From NCBI GenBank assembly GCA_964601515.1, contig CAZRNU010000040.1:1-23893 (forward strand): a DNA stretch of 23,893 nucleotides, in the 5' to 3' direction. The notes beneath the pieces were generated by a model. It did not search any database. It was not told where the DNA came from and worked only from the letters and a program-made list of their open reading frames with translations. Both the position numbers and the translations under genes were made by a program. How positions within the stretch are numbered: position 1 is the first letter of the stretch; each line of letters starts with the position of its first letter. This DNA is from PWND01 sp964601515 (GTDB lineage Bacteria; Bacteroidota; Bacteroidia; Bacteroidales; UBA7960). Positions 1 through 7,554 of the stretch are shown in pieces.

Positions 1-886
1 GCATAGACTCTTTAGTAAGGAAAACTGTTGCTTGAGTTGATGCTCCCACGGTAAGACCAAGGAAAATCGTAATAATATCAATAAGAGATGTTCTTGCAGT
101 TTCTGCAAGTCTGTTTGTTACACCACTTTCTTTCAGCAAATTACCGAAGAACAACATTCCAAGCAAAGGCAGAGCGGTTGGCATAATGAATGTTGTAAGC
201 AAAATACCTACAATCGGGAAAATAATTTTTTCCTGTTTAGGAACAGCGCGAGGCGGTTTCATTCTTATAAGTCGTTCTTTTTTTGTAGTAAGAAGCCTCA
301 TTATAGGTGGCTGAATTACGGGTACCAGAGCCATATATGAATATGCCGCAATAGCAATTGGCCCAATAAATTCTGGTGCCAGCTTTGAAGAAAGGAAAAT
401 GGCAGTAGGGCCATCTGCGCCGCCAATAATAGCTATAGCTCCGGCTTGTTCCGGTCCAAAGCCAAGCAAAAGCGCAAATGAATAAGCGGCAAATATTCCA
501 AACTGAGCTGCTGCGCCCAGAAAAACAAGTTTAGGCTTAGAAAGCAATGATGAAAAGTCGGTCATTGCACCAATCCCAAGAAATATAATAGGTGGATACA
601 AACCCCGCTGAACCCCGAAATAGAGTTGATTCAGCACACTCCCTTCTTCATAAATTCCTATCTGAAGTCCGGTGTTTTCAGCAAACGGGATATTCCCCAT
701 TATAATGCCAAAACCAATAGGGATAAGCAACAGAGGTTCATAATGTTTTGTAATGGCGAGATATATAAAGAACAAGCCAACACAAATCATAATTATATGT
801 CCCCAAGTAACACTAGCAAATGCGGTATAACCGATAAACTCACCAATTTGCTGAATTATAAACTGATACAAACTAACATTTTCCAT
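1..886 (-). CDS. Sodium-pumping decarboxylase beta subunit (OadB/MmdB family), 3' partial
   Basis: This is the integral membrane subunit that would couple decarboxylation of carboxybiotin to Na+ export. I translated it by hand from ATG at 884-886; it stays open for 295 codons to the left edge, so the C-terminus is missing. It is very hydrophobic, with many membrane segments. The family signature GGADGPTAIFLSSKLAP lies at about residues 155-171; Asp158 corresponds to the essential region IIIa aspartate known from Klebsiella OadB. The later conserved region with the second set of Na+-binding residues should lie outside the window. It is the last gene seen of the epimerase-carboxyltransferase-OadG-biotin carrier-OadB operon and starts one base after the biotin carrier stop, with a strong ribosome binding site inside that gene. 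The context points to methylmalonyl-CoA decarboxylase rather than oxaloacetate or glutaconyl-CoA decarboxylase. Family call is sure; the substrate is inferred from neighbours. Confidence 0.93.
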   Translation of the reverse strand, partial: MENVSLYQFIIQQIGEFIGYTAFASVTWGHIIMICVGLFFIYLAITKHYEPLLLIPIGFGIIMGNIPFAENTGLQIGIYEEGSVLNQLYFGVQRGLYPPIIFLGIGAMTDFSSLLSKPKLVFLGAAAQFGIFAAYSFALLLGFGPEQAGAIAIIGGADGPTAIFLSSKLAPEFIGPIAIAAYSYMALVPVIQPPIMRLLTTKKERLIRMKPPRAVPKQEKIIFPIVGILLTTFIMPTALPLLGMLFFGNLLKESGVTNRLAETARTSLIDIITIFLGLTVGASTQATVFLTKESM

Positions 887-887
887 A

Positions 888-1331
888 TTATTCTCCTATC
901 TCTATCAAAACATCACCTTCCATAACAGTTTGTCCGGGGCGAACTTTTACTGAAACAACAGTACCTTCCCTGTCGGATTCAATTGAGTTTTCCATTTTCA
1001 TTGCTTCAAGTACCATAAGCTTCTGACCAACTTTTACTTTATCGCCAGGATTTACCAGAATTTCAAGAATTGTTGCCGGTAGCGGAGATTTTACCAATCC
1101 TGTTCCGGCTTTAGTTTGTGCTTTTGTTCCGGTTGATTCCGATGGTGTCGACTCAGTTGAAGGAACTGCTGCTGCTCTTACCAACTTTGGAGTTTTAACA
1201 GGCTGAATAGCTTTTTCTACCTCAACTTTATACTCAGAACCATTGATTTCCAAATCAATAATGTTGTCTTCTATTGATTTTATTGTTACATCGTAAGCGT
1301 TTCCGTGTATAGTAAACTTATAATTCTTCAT
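888..1331 (-). CDS. Biotin carboxyl carrier protein of the methylmalonyl-CoA decarboxylase
   Basis: This 147-residue protein carries the biotin that takes CO2 from methylmalonyl-CoA at the carboxyltransferase and delivers it to the membrane pump. Residues 1-45 form a small beta-rich N-terminal part. Residues 46-78 are a Pro/Ala/Ser/Thr-rich flexible linker, and 79-147 form the biotinyl/lipoyl domain. The biotinylation motif EAMKMEN is intact at residues 109-115, with Lys112 as the attachment site. Length and layout fit the gamma subunit of Na+-pumping decarboxylases better than the acetyl-CoA carboxylase carrier AccB. It sits 7 bases after the OadG-like gene and 1 base before the beta subunit, so translation is probably coupled. 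The only doubt is which acyl-CoA is the substrate; the epimerase at the head of the operon favours methylmalonyl-CoA. Confidence 0.93.
   Translation of the reverse strand: MKNYKFTIHGNAYDVTIKSIEDNIIDLEINGSEYKVEVEKAIQPVKTPKLVRAAAVPSTESTPSESTGTKAQTKAGTGLVKSPLPATILEILVNPGDKVKVGQKLMVLEAMKMENSIESDREGTVVSVKVRPGQTVMEGDVLIEIGE
892..897 (-). promoter_or_regulatory. Strong Shine-Dalgarno site for the OadB-like gene
   Basis: On the minus strand AGGAGA lies 5 bases before the ATG at 886 and inside the last codons of the biotin carrier gene. Clear Shine-Dalgarno sites are uncommon in Bacteroidota, so this one fixes the start of the beta subunit and suggests translational coupling of carrier and pump. Confidence 0.6.
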
Positions 1332-1338
1332 TTGATAT

Positions 1339-1797
1339 TTATTTGGGCATATTTCTTAATCCGTAAATTTTCGAACTCCAAGGAGAGTATGTTCTGGATA
1401 CTTTTTTTATTGTTAGAATAGTATCTTCATAATCATGAAGTTCGGATCTGTATAAATATAATGCAGCAGCAATAGCAGCATTTATTTCTCCCGACATTTC
1501 CTCAACTAAAGCCGGCTTGGTTTCTAGTGCAATTGCTTCTTCAGAAACATCAACTTTCTTTTTCCTGAAAGTAAAAAACGCCTTAAGTTTATCTTTAAAA
1601 GACTGTCGGAATAATACCGGAGTGTTATTGAAAATTACAAAAAGCATAATCAGAGCAAAGAATACAATGCTCATTCCCAATACAGCCATTAGCAATCCAT
1701 AAGGGTCGTTCTCAGTAAATACACAAAGTTCATCAGCAACTTCAACTGAGTGAATTACTAATGAATCGGTTGTAATTATGTTTAAAGAATCTGTCAT
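1339..1797 (-). CDS. OadG-family decarboxylase membrane-anchor subunit
   Basis: This 152-residue protein has one membrane segment at about residues 35-57 and a basic stretch just after it (FRQSFKDKLKAFFTFRKKK), which places the C-terminal part in the cytoplasm. The C-terminal stretch GEINAAIAAALYLY followed by a YSPWSSKIYGLR motif is typical of the OadG/delta-type subunits that hold methylmalonyl-CoA decarboxylase together on the membrane. In known family members this small subunit assembles the carboxyltransferase with the beta pump. It lies 10 bases after the carboxyltransferase stop and 7 bases before the biotin carrier, inside one operon. The unusually Asp/Ser-rich first 30 residues contain no cleavable signal that I recognise. 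The sequence of this family is poorly conserved, so the call rests on the C-terminal motif and the gene order together. Confidence 0.87.
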   Translation of the reverse strand: MTDSLNIITTDSLVIHSVEVADELCVFTENDPYGLLMAVLGMSIVFFALIMLFVIFNNTPVLFRQSFKDKLKAFFTFRKKKVDVSEEAIALETKPALVEEMSGEINAAIAAALYLYRSELHDYEDTILTIKKVSRTYSPWSSKIYGLRNMPK

Positions 1798-1807
1798 CGC
1801 TGTATTT

Positions 1808-3364
1808 TTATAGTGGGATATTAGAATGTTTTTTCGGAGGATTCACGTCTTTCTTTGTAGCCAGTGACTGTAGAGCTCTGATAATTCTAAATCTTGTATT
1901 TCTTGGTTCTATAACATCATCAATATATCCATATTTTGCAGCAACATATGGAGTTGCAAATTTGTCGATATACTCTTCCTCTCGTTTAGCAATAAATTGC
2001 GCTTTTTCTTCGTCATTCATTTCGCTAATTTCCTTACTATTAAGAACTTCGATAGCACCTTTAGGACCCATTACTGCAATCTCAGCCATTGGCCAAGCGT
2101 AGTTAATGTCGCCACGAAGATGCTTAGAGCTCATAACGCAATATGCTCCTCCATAGGCTTTACGAAGTATAACAGTAATTTTTGGGACGGTAGCTTCACC
2201 ATAAGCAAAAAGCAACTTAGCGCCATGAATTATAATACCACCATATTCCTGTGTGGTTCCGGGTAAGAAACCGGGAACATCAACTAAAGTAACGATCGGA
2301 ATATTAAATGCATCGCAAAATCTAACGAACCTTGCTGCTTTACGTGATGCTGCAATATCAAGCACACCTGCAAGATAATTTGGCTGATTAGCAACTATAC
2401 CAACAGAAATACCATTAAAACGAGCATATCCGGTAATTATATTTGCTGCATAGTTTCTTTGAATTTCTAAAAACTCCCCATCATCAACTATTGCTTCAAT
2501 TACATCCTTAACGTTATAAGGTTTGTTAGGATTTTCAGGTATAATCTCGTTTAATGAATCTTCAAGTCTGTCGATTGGATCGGTGCAATTTACTAAAGGC
2601 GGTTCTTCCAGATTGTTTTGTGGCAGATAGCTCAATAGTTTGCGAATTAACAAAATGCCTTCTTTTTCATCTTCTGCAATGAAGTGAGAAACACCGGATT
2701 TTGTTCCATGAACAACACCACCTCCAAGTTCCTGATCTGTAACATCTTCACCTGTAACAGTTTTTACAACTTTAGGACCTGTAACAAACATATAAGAGTT
2801 TTCTTTGGTCATAATTGTAAAATCGGTAAGAGCAGGAGAATAAACAGCACCGCCGGCACAAGGTCCAAAAATTGCACTTATTTGGGGCACAACTCCCGAA
2901 GCCATAATATTGCGTTGGAATATTTCAGCATAACCTGCGAGGCTATTAACGCCTTCTTGGATACGTGCACCACCGCTGTCGTTTAAGCTAATAATCGGAG
3001 CACCCATTTTAAGTGCTTTGTCCATTACCTTGCAAATTTTTTCTGCATAAGCAAGAGACAAAGAGCCTCCAAAAACAGTAAAATCCTGTGCAAAAACATA
3101 TACCAATCTTCCGTCTATTGTTCCATATCCGGTAACAACTCCATCGGCGTAATACTTCTTATCCTCAAGTCCGAAATCACTGCAACGATGGGTAACAAAC
3201 ATATCAAACTCTTCAAAGCTACCTTCATCGAGCAGCAGGTCGATACGTTCGCGTGCGGTCATTTTACCTCTTTTATGTTGAGAATCAACTCTCTTCTGAC
3301 CTCCACCAAGTTTAGCAAGTTCTCTTTTTTCAAGTAATTCTTTAATCTTATCTACAAAGCTCAT
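1808..3364 (-). CDS. mmdA: Methylmalonyl-CoA decarboxylase alpha subunit (biotin-dependent carboxyltransferase)
   Basis: This 518-residue cytoplasmic carboxyltransferase of the PccB/MmdA type moves the carboxyl group of (S)-methylmalonyl-CoA to biotin, leaving propionyl-CoA. Two crotonase-like halves are visible. The N-terminal half has SGGARIQEGV at about 130-139 and GPCAGGAVYSPAL at 167-179; the C-terminal half has DVPGFLPGTTQE at about 362-373 and KAYGGAYCVM at 402-411. The Gly-Gly-Ala sites are the oxyanion holes known for this family. The length is typical and no residues appear to be missing. It lies between the epimerase gene and the membrane subunits, so it most likely works in the Na+-pumping decarboxylase and not only as a propionyl-CoA carboxylase, although the same chain could act in reverse with a biotin carboxylase encoded elsewhere. 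No biotin carboxylase gene is present in this window. Confidence 0.93.
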   Translation of the reverse strand: MSFVDKIKELLEKRELAKLGGGQKRVDSQHKRGKMTARERIDLLLDEGSFEEFDMFVTHRCSDFGLEDKKYYADGVVTGYGTIDGRLVYVFAQDFTVFGGSLSLAYAEKICKVMDKALKMGAPIISLNDSGGARIQEGVNSLAGYAEIFQRNIMASGVVPQISAIFGPCAGGAVYSPALTDFTIMTKENSYMFVTGPKVVKTVTGEDVTDQELGGGVVHGTKSGVSHFIAEDEKEGILLIRKLLSYLPQNNLEEPPLVNCTDPIDRLEDSLNEIIPENPNKPYNVKDVIEAIVDDGEFLEIQRNYAANIITGYARFNGISVGIVANQPNYLAGVLDIAASRKAARFVRFCDAFNIPIVTLVDVPGFLPGTTQEYGGIIIHGAKLLFAYGEATVPKITVILRKAYGGAYCVMSSKHLRGDINYAWPMAEIAVMGPKGAIEVLNSKEISEMNDEEKAQFIAKREEEYIDKFATPYVAAKYGYIDDVIEPRNTRFRIIRALQSLATKKDVNPPKKHSNIPL

Positions 3365-3370
3365 AAGTTA

Positions 3371-3419
3371 GGTATTAGGTGTCAGGTATCAGGTATCGGG
3401 TATCGGGTATCGGGTATCG
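3371..3419. repeat. 7-bp tandem repeat, seven units
   Basis: Seven head-to-tail heptamers lie here: GGTATTA, GGTGTCA, GGTATCA, then four perfect copies of GGTATCG. The array is in the 98-bp gap between the epimerase stop and the carboxyltransferase start, inside the presumed operon. A degenerate inverted copy follows at 3433-3454. The array is too short and regular to be CRISPR. Confidence 0.9.
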
Positions 3420-3454
3420 GGTTTATATTTTTAACCGCTATCCTGATATCTGAC
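3380..3454. repeat. Imperfect inverted repeat enclosing the heptamer array
   Basis: The start of the array at 3381-3393 (GTCAGGTATCAGG) is matched by the reverse complement of 3442-3454 (GTCAGATATCAGG), with one mismatch in 13. The repeat could fold into a long-loop hairpin in the mRNA between the epimerase and carboxyltransferase genes. No T-rich tail follows on the coding strand, so I do not call it a terminator. Confidence 0.6.
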
Positions 3455-3462
3455 AAATATTT

Positions 3463-3870
3463 TTAATTTTTTTTCTCGCAGAGTTCGGTTAAAACACCAC
3501 CGGTTGATTTTGGATGAAGGAAAGCAATATCCAATCCTTCAGCTCCTTTTCTAGGTTTAGCGTCGATAAGTTTAATTCCTTTTTCTTCCATAACCGCAAG
3601 AGCGTTTTCAATACCTTCAACTGCATACGCAATATGATGAACGCCTTCGCCTTTTTTCTCTATGAATTTGCCTATCGGACCCTCAGGATCTGTTGATTCG
3701 AGAAGTTCAATTTTTGTTTGACCAATCATAAAGAATGCAGTTTTAACTTTCTGGTCTTTAACTTCTTCAATTGCGTAACATTTTAATCCTAATACTTCTT
3801 CGTAAAATTTAATTGATTCCTGCAAGTTACTTACAGCAATACCAATGTGTTCTATGTGTTTGAGTTTCAT
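3463..3870 (-). CDS. mce: Methylmalonyl-CoA epimerase
   Basis: This 135-residue VOC/glyoxalase-fold metalloenzyme interconverts (R)- and (S)-methylmalonyl-CoA, linking methylmalonyl-CoA mutase to the decarboxylase encoded next to it. Two VOC half-repeats are visible. Candidate metal ligands match the family: His8 in HIGIAV, Gln51, His78 or His79 in GVHHIAYAV, and Glu129 in GVLTEL. An in-frame TTG at 3898-3900 would add ten residues, but it falls inside a predicted promoter box, so I chose ATG at 3868-3870, which begins the protein where the family normally begins. It is the first gene of the operon running leftward to the OadB-like gene. It stands 98 bp from the carboxyltransferase, the widest gap in the operon, filled by the heptamer repeat. 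Confidence 0.92.
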   Translation of the reverse strand: MKLKHIEHIGIAVSNLQESIKFYEEVLGLKCYAIEEVKDQKVKTAFFMIGQTKIELLESTDPEGPIGKFIEKKGEGVHHIAYAVEGIENALAVMEEKGIKLIDAKPRKGAEGLDIAFLHPKSTGGVLTELCEKKN

Positions 3871-3897
3871 AATGAAAGGGGGGTTTAAAATTTTGCG

Positions 3898-3905
3898 CAA
3901 ATATA
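3898..3905 (-). promoter_or_regulatory. Predicted promoter -7 box for the epimerase/decarboxylase operon
   Basis: The minus strand reads TATATTTG, a full match to the Bacteroides -7 consensus TAnnTTTG. A weak -33-like TTTT stretch lies about 18 bases upstream. Transcription would start near 3892, giving a leader of about 20 bases before the ATG at 3870. Confidence 0.55.
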
Positions 3906-4060
3906 GGGTTTTTTGAATGCAATAAAAACAGCAACATATTTAAATTTTGTTATTTCGTCAAGATTAACAAATGATTAAAAAATTTGTCGGTAAAAATTAT
4001 TCACAAACTTCATTTTAACAAAAAATCATTACTTTTATAACCTGAGAAAACACAAGAGAA

Positions 4061-4068
4061 TATTTTTG
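4061..4068 (+). promoter_or_regulatory. Predicted promoter -7 box for the universal stress protein gene
   Basis: TATTTTTG matches TAnnTTTG exactly and lies 60 bases before the ATG at 4129. A TTTT stretch at 4033-4036 is the closest -33 candidate, but its spacing (24 bases) is longer than the usual 19-21, so the promoter may need an activator or the call may be chance in AT-rich DNA. Confidence 0.4.
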
Positions 4069-4128
4069 CGTTTTTTTAAACCCATATTTTGCTAATAATC
4101 AATTATTTCCACTTCAAACTCCACATTT

Positions 4129-4986
4129 ATGAAAAACATATTGGTAGCAATTGACTTCTCTGAATGTTCTTTAAATGCACTCAATTATGCAGCAATGATT
4201 GCAGAAAAGATAGGTGCTAATTTGAATCTTTTGCATATATGCAAACCTTTTTCCAAGAGTCTGTATTATCCTGACACAAAAGCTCAGGAGAAGAAAGAAT
4301 CTGAAATCAAGCTTAAAGATCTTGCTGATCAATATCAGAAAAAAATAAAAGGAACTGTTACGTCCTCAGTAAGAGAAGGTAAGGTTTATAAAGAGATAGT
4401 AAATCAGGCTAAGTATAATGATTCTTACCTAATAGTTGTTGGGGCACATGGTATTTCCGGGTTTGAGGAGTTTTTCTTAGGGTCGAATGCTTACAAGGTA
4501 GTAACAACAGCACCATGTCCGACATTAACAATTACAGATGATTTTAAAACCGAGAAATTTGAAAGGATAATGCTTCCTATAGACAGCAGTATAGAAAGTC
4601 GTCAGAAAACAATGTTTACCGCAGAAATTGCCGAGCAGCTTGGGGCAACCATAAATGTAATCGGAGTATTTAACTCAAAAGATTCTACAATACAAAACCG
4701 CATAAAACAATATTGCACTCAGGTAGTAAATTATTTGGGAAAGAAAAACATTAAAAACACACTTGAGTTTTCGGAAGAGAACAACATTTCTGACGCAGCT
4801 CTGAAGTATGCAGAAAAAATCAAGCCCCAGTTAATTGCAATAATGTCGGAAGCAGATCCACTTTCAATAAACATGATTTTAGGTTCGAATGCACAGAAAA
4901 TGGTACATCAGTCGAAATACCCTGTATTGTGTATGCATCCTAAGAGAGAGTATAATTATCCTGCTGATTTTAGTGGTACGGTGTAG
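4129..4986 (+). CDS. Tandem-domain universal stress protein (UspA family)
   Basis: This 285-residue cytoplasmic protein is made of two Usp domains, about residues 1-138 and 146-275. Domain 1 starts ILVAIDF with Asp9 and carries the complete ATP-binding motif G-x2-G-x9-G-S at 105-119 (GAHG, then GSNA), so it should bind ATP. Domain 2 starts RIMLPIDSS with Asp152 and keeps the later GSNA, but the first two motif glycines are gone (MSEADPLS), so it probably does not bind ATP in the same way. Proteins of this type are stress- or starvation-linked ATP sensors; the partner is not predictable. The gene stands alone, diverges from the epimerase operon and converges on the dikinase gene with only two bases between stop codons. 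I cannot link it functionally to either neighbour. Confidence 0.92.
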   Translation: MKNILVAIDFSECSLNALNYAAMIAEKIGANLNLLHICKPFSKSLYYPDTKAQEKKESEIKLKDLADQYQKKIKGTVTSSVREGKVYKEIVNQAKYNDSYLIVVGAHGISGFEEFFLGSNAYKVVTTAPCPTLTITDDFKTEKFERIMLPIDSSIESRQKTMFTAEIAEQLGATINVIGVFNSKDSTIQNRIKQYCTQVVNYLGKKNIKNTLEFSEENNISDAALKYAEKIKPQLIAIMSEADPLSINMILGSNAQKMVHQSKYPVLCMHPKREYNYPADFSGTV

Positions 4987-4988
4987 GT

Positions 4989-7523
4989 TTAATAAACCTT
5001 CACAATTCCTGTGTGTCCGTTGATTTCTATTACAGCGTTGTCTTTTATTAATTCGGTAGCTTTGTAAACGCCTAGCACCGCCGGAATTCCGTATTCGCGC
5101 GAAACTACAGCTCCGTGTGAAAGCATACCGCCGGTTTCGGTTACCAACCCGCCTATTCTTGCAAAATATGGAGTCCATGCGGGATCTGTAAACCTTGTTA
5201 CAAGAATTTCTCCTTCTGCAAGTTTGTTGGCTTCGAAAATTGTATTTATAACTCTTGCTTTCCCCTTATAAACTCCCGGAGCTCCGGTAATACCTGAAAG
5301 CTCATTTTTAGATGATAACTTAAAAACCCTTTTTGCTTTCTTTTCGCTCTTTTTCCAGATTTCGTTTGGTTTATTGAAATTGGCAAAGCTTTTATACAGA
5401 ATCTTATTTTTCTCAATAAGATTTTGATAATACTTCACATTCTTACCCTCTGCAAGGGAAAAAGCTTCATTAAACTTCAAAAAGAACACATCGTTTCTTT
5501 GATTTATTAAACCATTTTCAAGCATTTTATCTGCAAGCTTAAGCAGGCAAAAACGGATATAGTAATACATTTTTGTGGAATAATCTCGCATTTCTTCTCT
5601 CCACCATAGCAAGTGCCGATGAATTTTAAGGTTTTTAAGCAATGATTTGCTTTTTACTCTTTCCTTTTCATTTACATAAACCTCAAACTGCTTTTGGTTA
5701 GACAATCTAAGATCTTCTGCTTCAGGAGATTTCACAAAATCAATAAGAATATTAAAAGCCTGCAACGGATCTTCGTCCCAGTTTGGAACATTAATTTCAA
5801 GTTCTCTAATGCTATGAAACCTATGCTTACTAATAAGTGATTTAAGCTCATTTGAAAAGGGGAATATTTCTGATGATTTGTAAAACTCAAATAGTTGATT
5901 TGCAGTAATATTAGAATAAAAGTCATTGGCATTTCTATCTTCAATTATACTGCGGCTTAAATCATAAAGATCTATGGTTGGTTTAAGGTGTGCCAGATTT
6001 TTTAGTCCGCAAATCAGTTTTATATATTCAATCTTATCAGCATTCTTTTTGTTGTATTTATCAACGGCTTCCTGGCAAAAAGTAGCAGCATTCGAATTAT
6101 CGTAAATTGTAAAGAAATAACCACCTTCAAGCATCAGATAATGCTTTTCGATAAGTGTTTTTGTAATTTCAGCAACCTCATCAATCGAAAGAGAATTAAA
6201 ATCGAGAGAGTCTATGTGCGAAAACACTTCTTTAACTTTATCAATTGCATATCTGCTTTTTTTAGATCTTCTGGCAATAGACAGTTTTGTTGAAATAAGA
6301 ATTTTAACCCCATTAAAAATACTAATCGGAGTAACCTTAGTAACATGCCCATTGCCTTCATAATCAGGCTCTATGCCAAGGCTTAAATCAAAATTTCTTT
6401 CATTAAACCCCGGAATTTTCTTAACACAATCTTTGGCTGCCTGCATATTCCAGTAAGAATATCCAAACCACCAATTGAACCATTTAATGTTTTTTCTGCG
6501 ATTTGGAGCTCCAATAGTTTTAAAATATTCGGGCATAGTATTTTCAAAAATGTATTCATACAAGGAATACATCATTGGAGTGGCAATAGAAGAGGAAATT
6601 CCGCCATCTTTCAGGTCGGCATTTGTCCATTCAAATTCTACATCAAAATGGATGGAAGTAAGTGGCCTTGATTGTACTATGTAAAAAGCATTGTTAAAAT
6701 ATGCCCATTCAATATCAAGAGGTTCGCCATAAAATTGCTGTATTTCTAAACATATTGATGAAAGCTTTCTAACCTGCAGCTCGTTAATTAGTTTTAATTC
6801 ACTCTTGTTTTCTGCAACAGCATTGTTTAATTGTCTAATTTCATCAGTGTACCAGTTGTATGCATAGCTTTCAGGATTTACAATTCCTTGCACCAGATTT
6901 TCACCCAGTCCGGCAACAACTTCAACCACCATTTCTTTGTCGTTTCCGGTTAGCGGGTTTGCCGTAAAAACAACACCCGACAATTCAGAATCTATTTGAC
7001 CTTGTATTACAACATTCATTTCAATATCTTTGGGAGAAATATTGTTATTGTTGCAATAAGCCAGAACTTTTTCACCAAACTGCGACGCCCAGCATTTTCG
7101 CAATGAATCTATCAGTTTGGCGGTAGAATCTATGTTTAAGTACGACTCAAACTGACCTGCAAAAGAGTTTGTGTTGCCATCTTCAATGCTGCCCGAACTT
7201 CTTACTGCTACTCTGCAAAAGCCTTTCTTAAGAATAGCATTAAAAAATTCAATAATTTCATTTTCAATATTTTGCGGAATTTCTGCTCGCTCAATATGAG
7301 AAATAATATCAGCAACTTTATTAGATTCGTGATAATCTGAAAGTTGACTGATTTTTTCTTTTAAATCCGGATTAAAATTTAAAAAATCGGAATACGCAGC
7401 GAAACAAACTATTCCCCCATACGGAACATTAAAACCGGCTTTATAAAGTTGAGATAAACGAAAGGCTTTTCCACCTGTGCCGGAAGGAAAATTAATATCT
7501 TCGAATGTTATTACAAAAGTCAT
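4989..7523 (-). CDS. Rifampin-phosphotransferase-like ATP-grasp/His-swivel dikinase (dikinase D)
   Basis: The chain is 844 residues from ATG at 7523; a GTG two codons upstream (7529) is possible and residue numbers here count from it (846). The N-terminal PEP-synthase-type ATP-grasp domain (about 10-300) shows GTGGKAF, VRSSGSIEDG at 109-118, GVVFTANP at 185-192, DIEWA at 272-276 and QSRPL at 286-290. A middle domain of about 440 residues follows. The C-terminal about 100 residues are the PEP-utiliser swivel domain, with TETGGMLSHGAVVSREYGIP and catalytic His805. The PEP/pyruvate-binding barrel that follows this domain in PEP synthase and PPDK is absent. This order is that of rifampin phosphotransferase: ATP phosphorylates the His, which passes phosphate to an alcohol, giving AMP and Pi. 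The substrate is unknown. It is the last gene of the four-gene operon, 31 bases after the CarS-like gene. Confidence 0.87.
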   Translation of the reverse strand: MTFVITFEDINFPSGTGGKAFRLSQLYKAGFNVPYGGIVCFAAYSDFLNFNPDLKEKISQLSDYHESNKVADIISHIERAEIPQNIENEIIEFFNAILKKGFCRVAVRSSGSIEDGNTNSFAGQFESYLNIDSTAKLIDSLRKCWASQFGEKVLAYCNNNNISPKDIEMNVVIQGQIDSELSGVVFTANPLTGNDKEMVVEVVAGLGENLVQGIVNPESYAYNWYTDEIRQLNNAVAENKSELKLINELQVRKLSSICLEIQQFYGEPLDIEWAYFNNAFYIVQSRPLTSIHFDVEFEWTNADLKDGGISSSIATPMMYSLYEYIFENTMPEYFKTIGAPNRRKNIKWFNWWFGYSYWNMQAAKDCVKKIPGFNERNFDLSLGIEPDYEGNGHVTKVTPISIFNGVKILISTKLSIARRSKKSRYAIDKVKEVFSHIDSLDFNSLSIDEVAEITKTLIEKHYLMLEGGYFFTIYDNSNAATFCQEAVDKYNKKNADKIEYIKLICGLKNLAHLKPTIDLYDLSRSIIEDRNANDFYSNITANQLFEFYKSSEIFPFSNELKSLISKHRFHSIRELEINVPNWDEDPLQAFNILIDFVKSPEAEDLRLSNQKQFEVYVNEKERVKSKSLLKNLKIHRHLLWWREEMRDYSTKMYYYIRFCLLKLADKMLENGLINQRNDVFFLKFNEAFSLAEGKNVKYYQNLIEKNKILYKSFANFNKPNEIWKKSEKKAKRVFKLSSKNELSGITGAPGVYKGKARVINTIFEANKLAEGEILVTRFTDPAWTPYFARIGGLVTETGGMLSHGAVVSREYGIPAVLGVYKATELIKDNAVIEINGHTGIVKVY

Positions 7524-7554
7524 AATCACAATTTAGGTTTCGAAATTAATCTTA

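Noticed and set aside
3367..3454. Heptamer array as a CRISPR array
   Set aside because: Units are 7 bp, head to tail with no spacers, and there are no cas genes nearby.
3868..3900. TTG start at 3898-3900 for the epimerase
   Set aside because: It lies inside the predicted promoter box and would add ten residues before the family's normal beginning; ATG at 3868-3870 is preferred.
4986..4998. GGTTTAATAAACC at the convergent stops as a bidirectional terminator
   Set aside because: The stem would be only six AT-rich pairs with a one-base loop and no T-tract beyond, so it is too weak.
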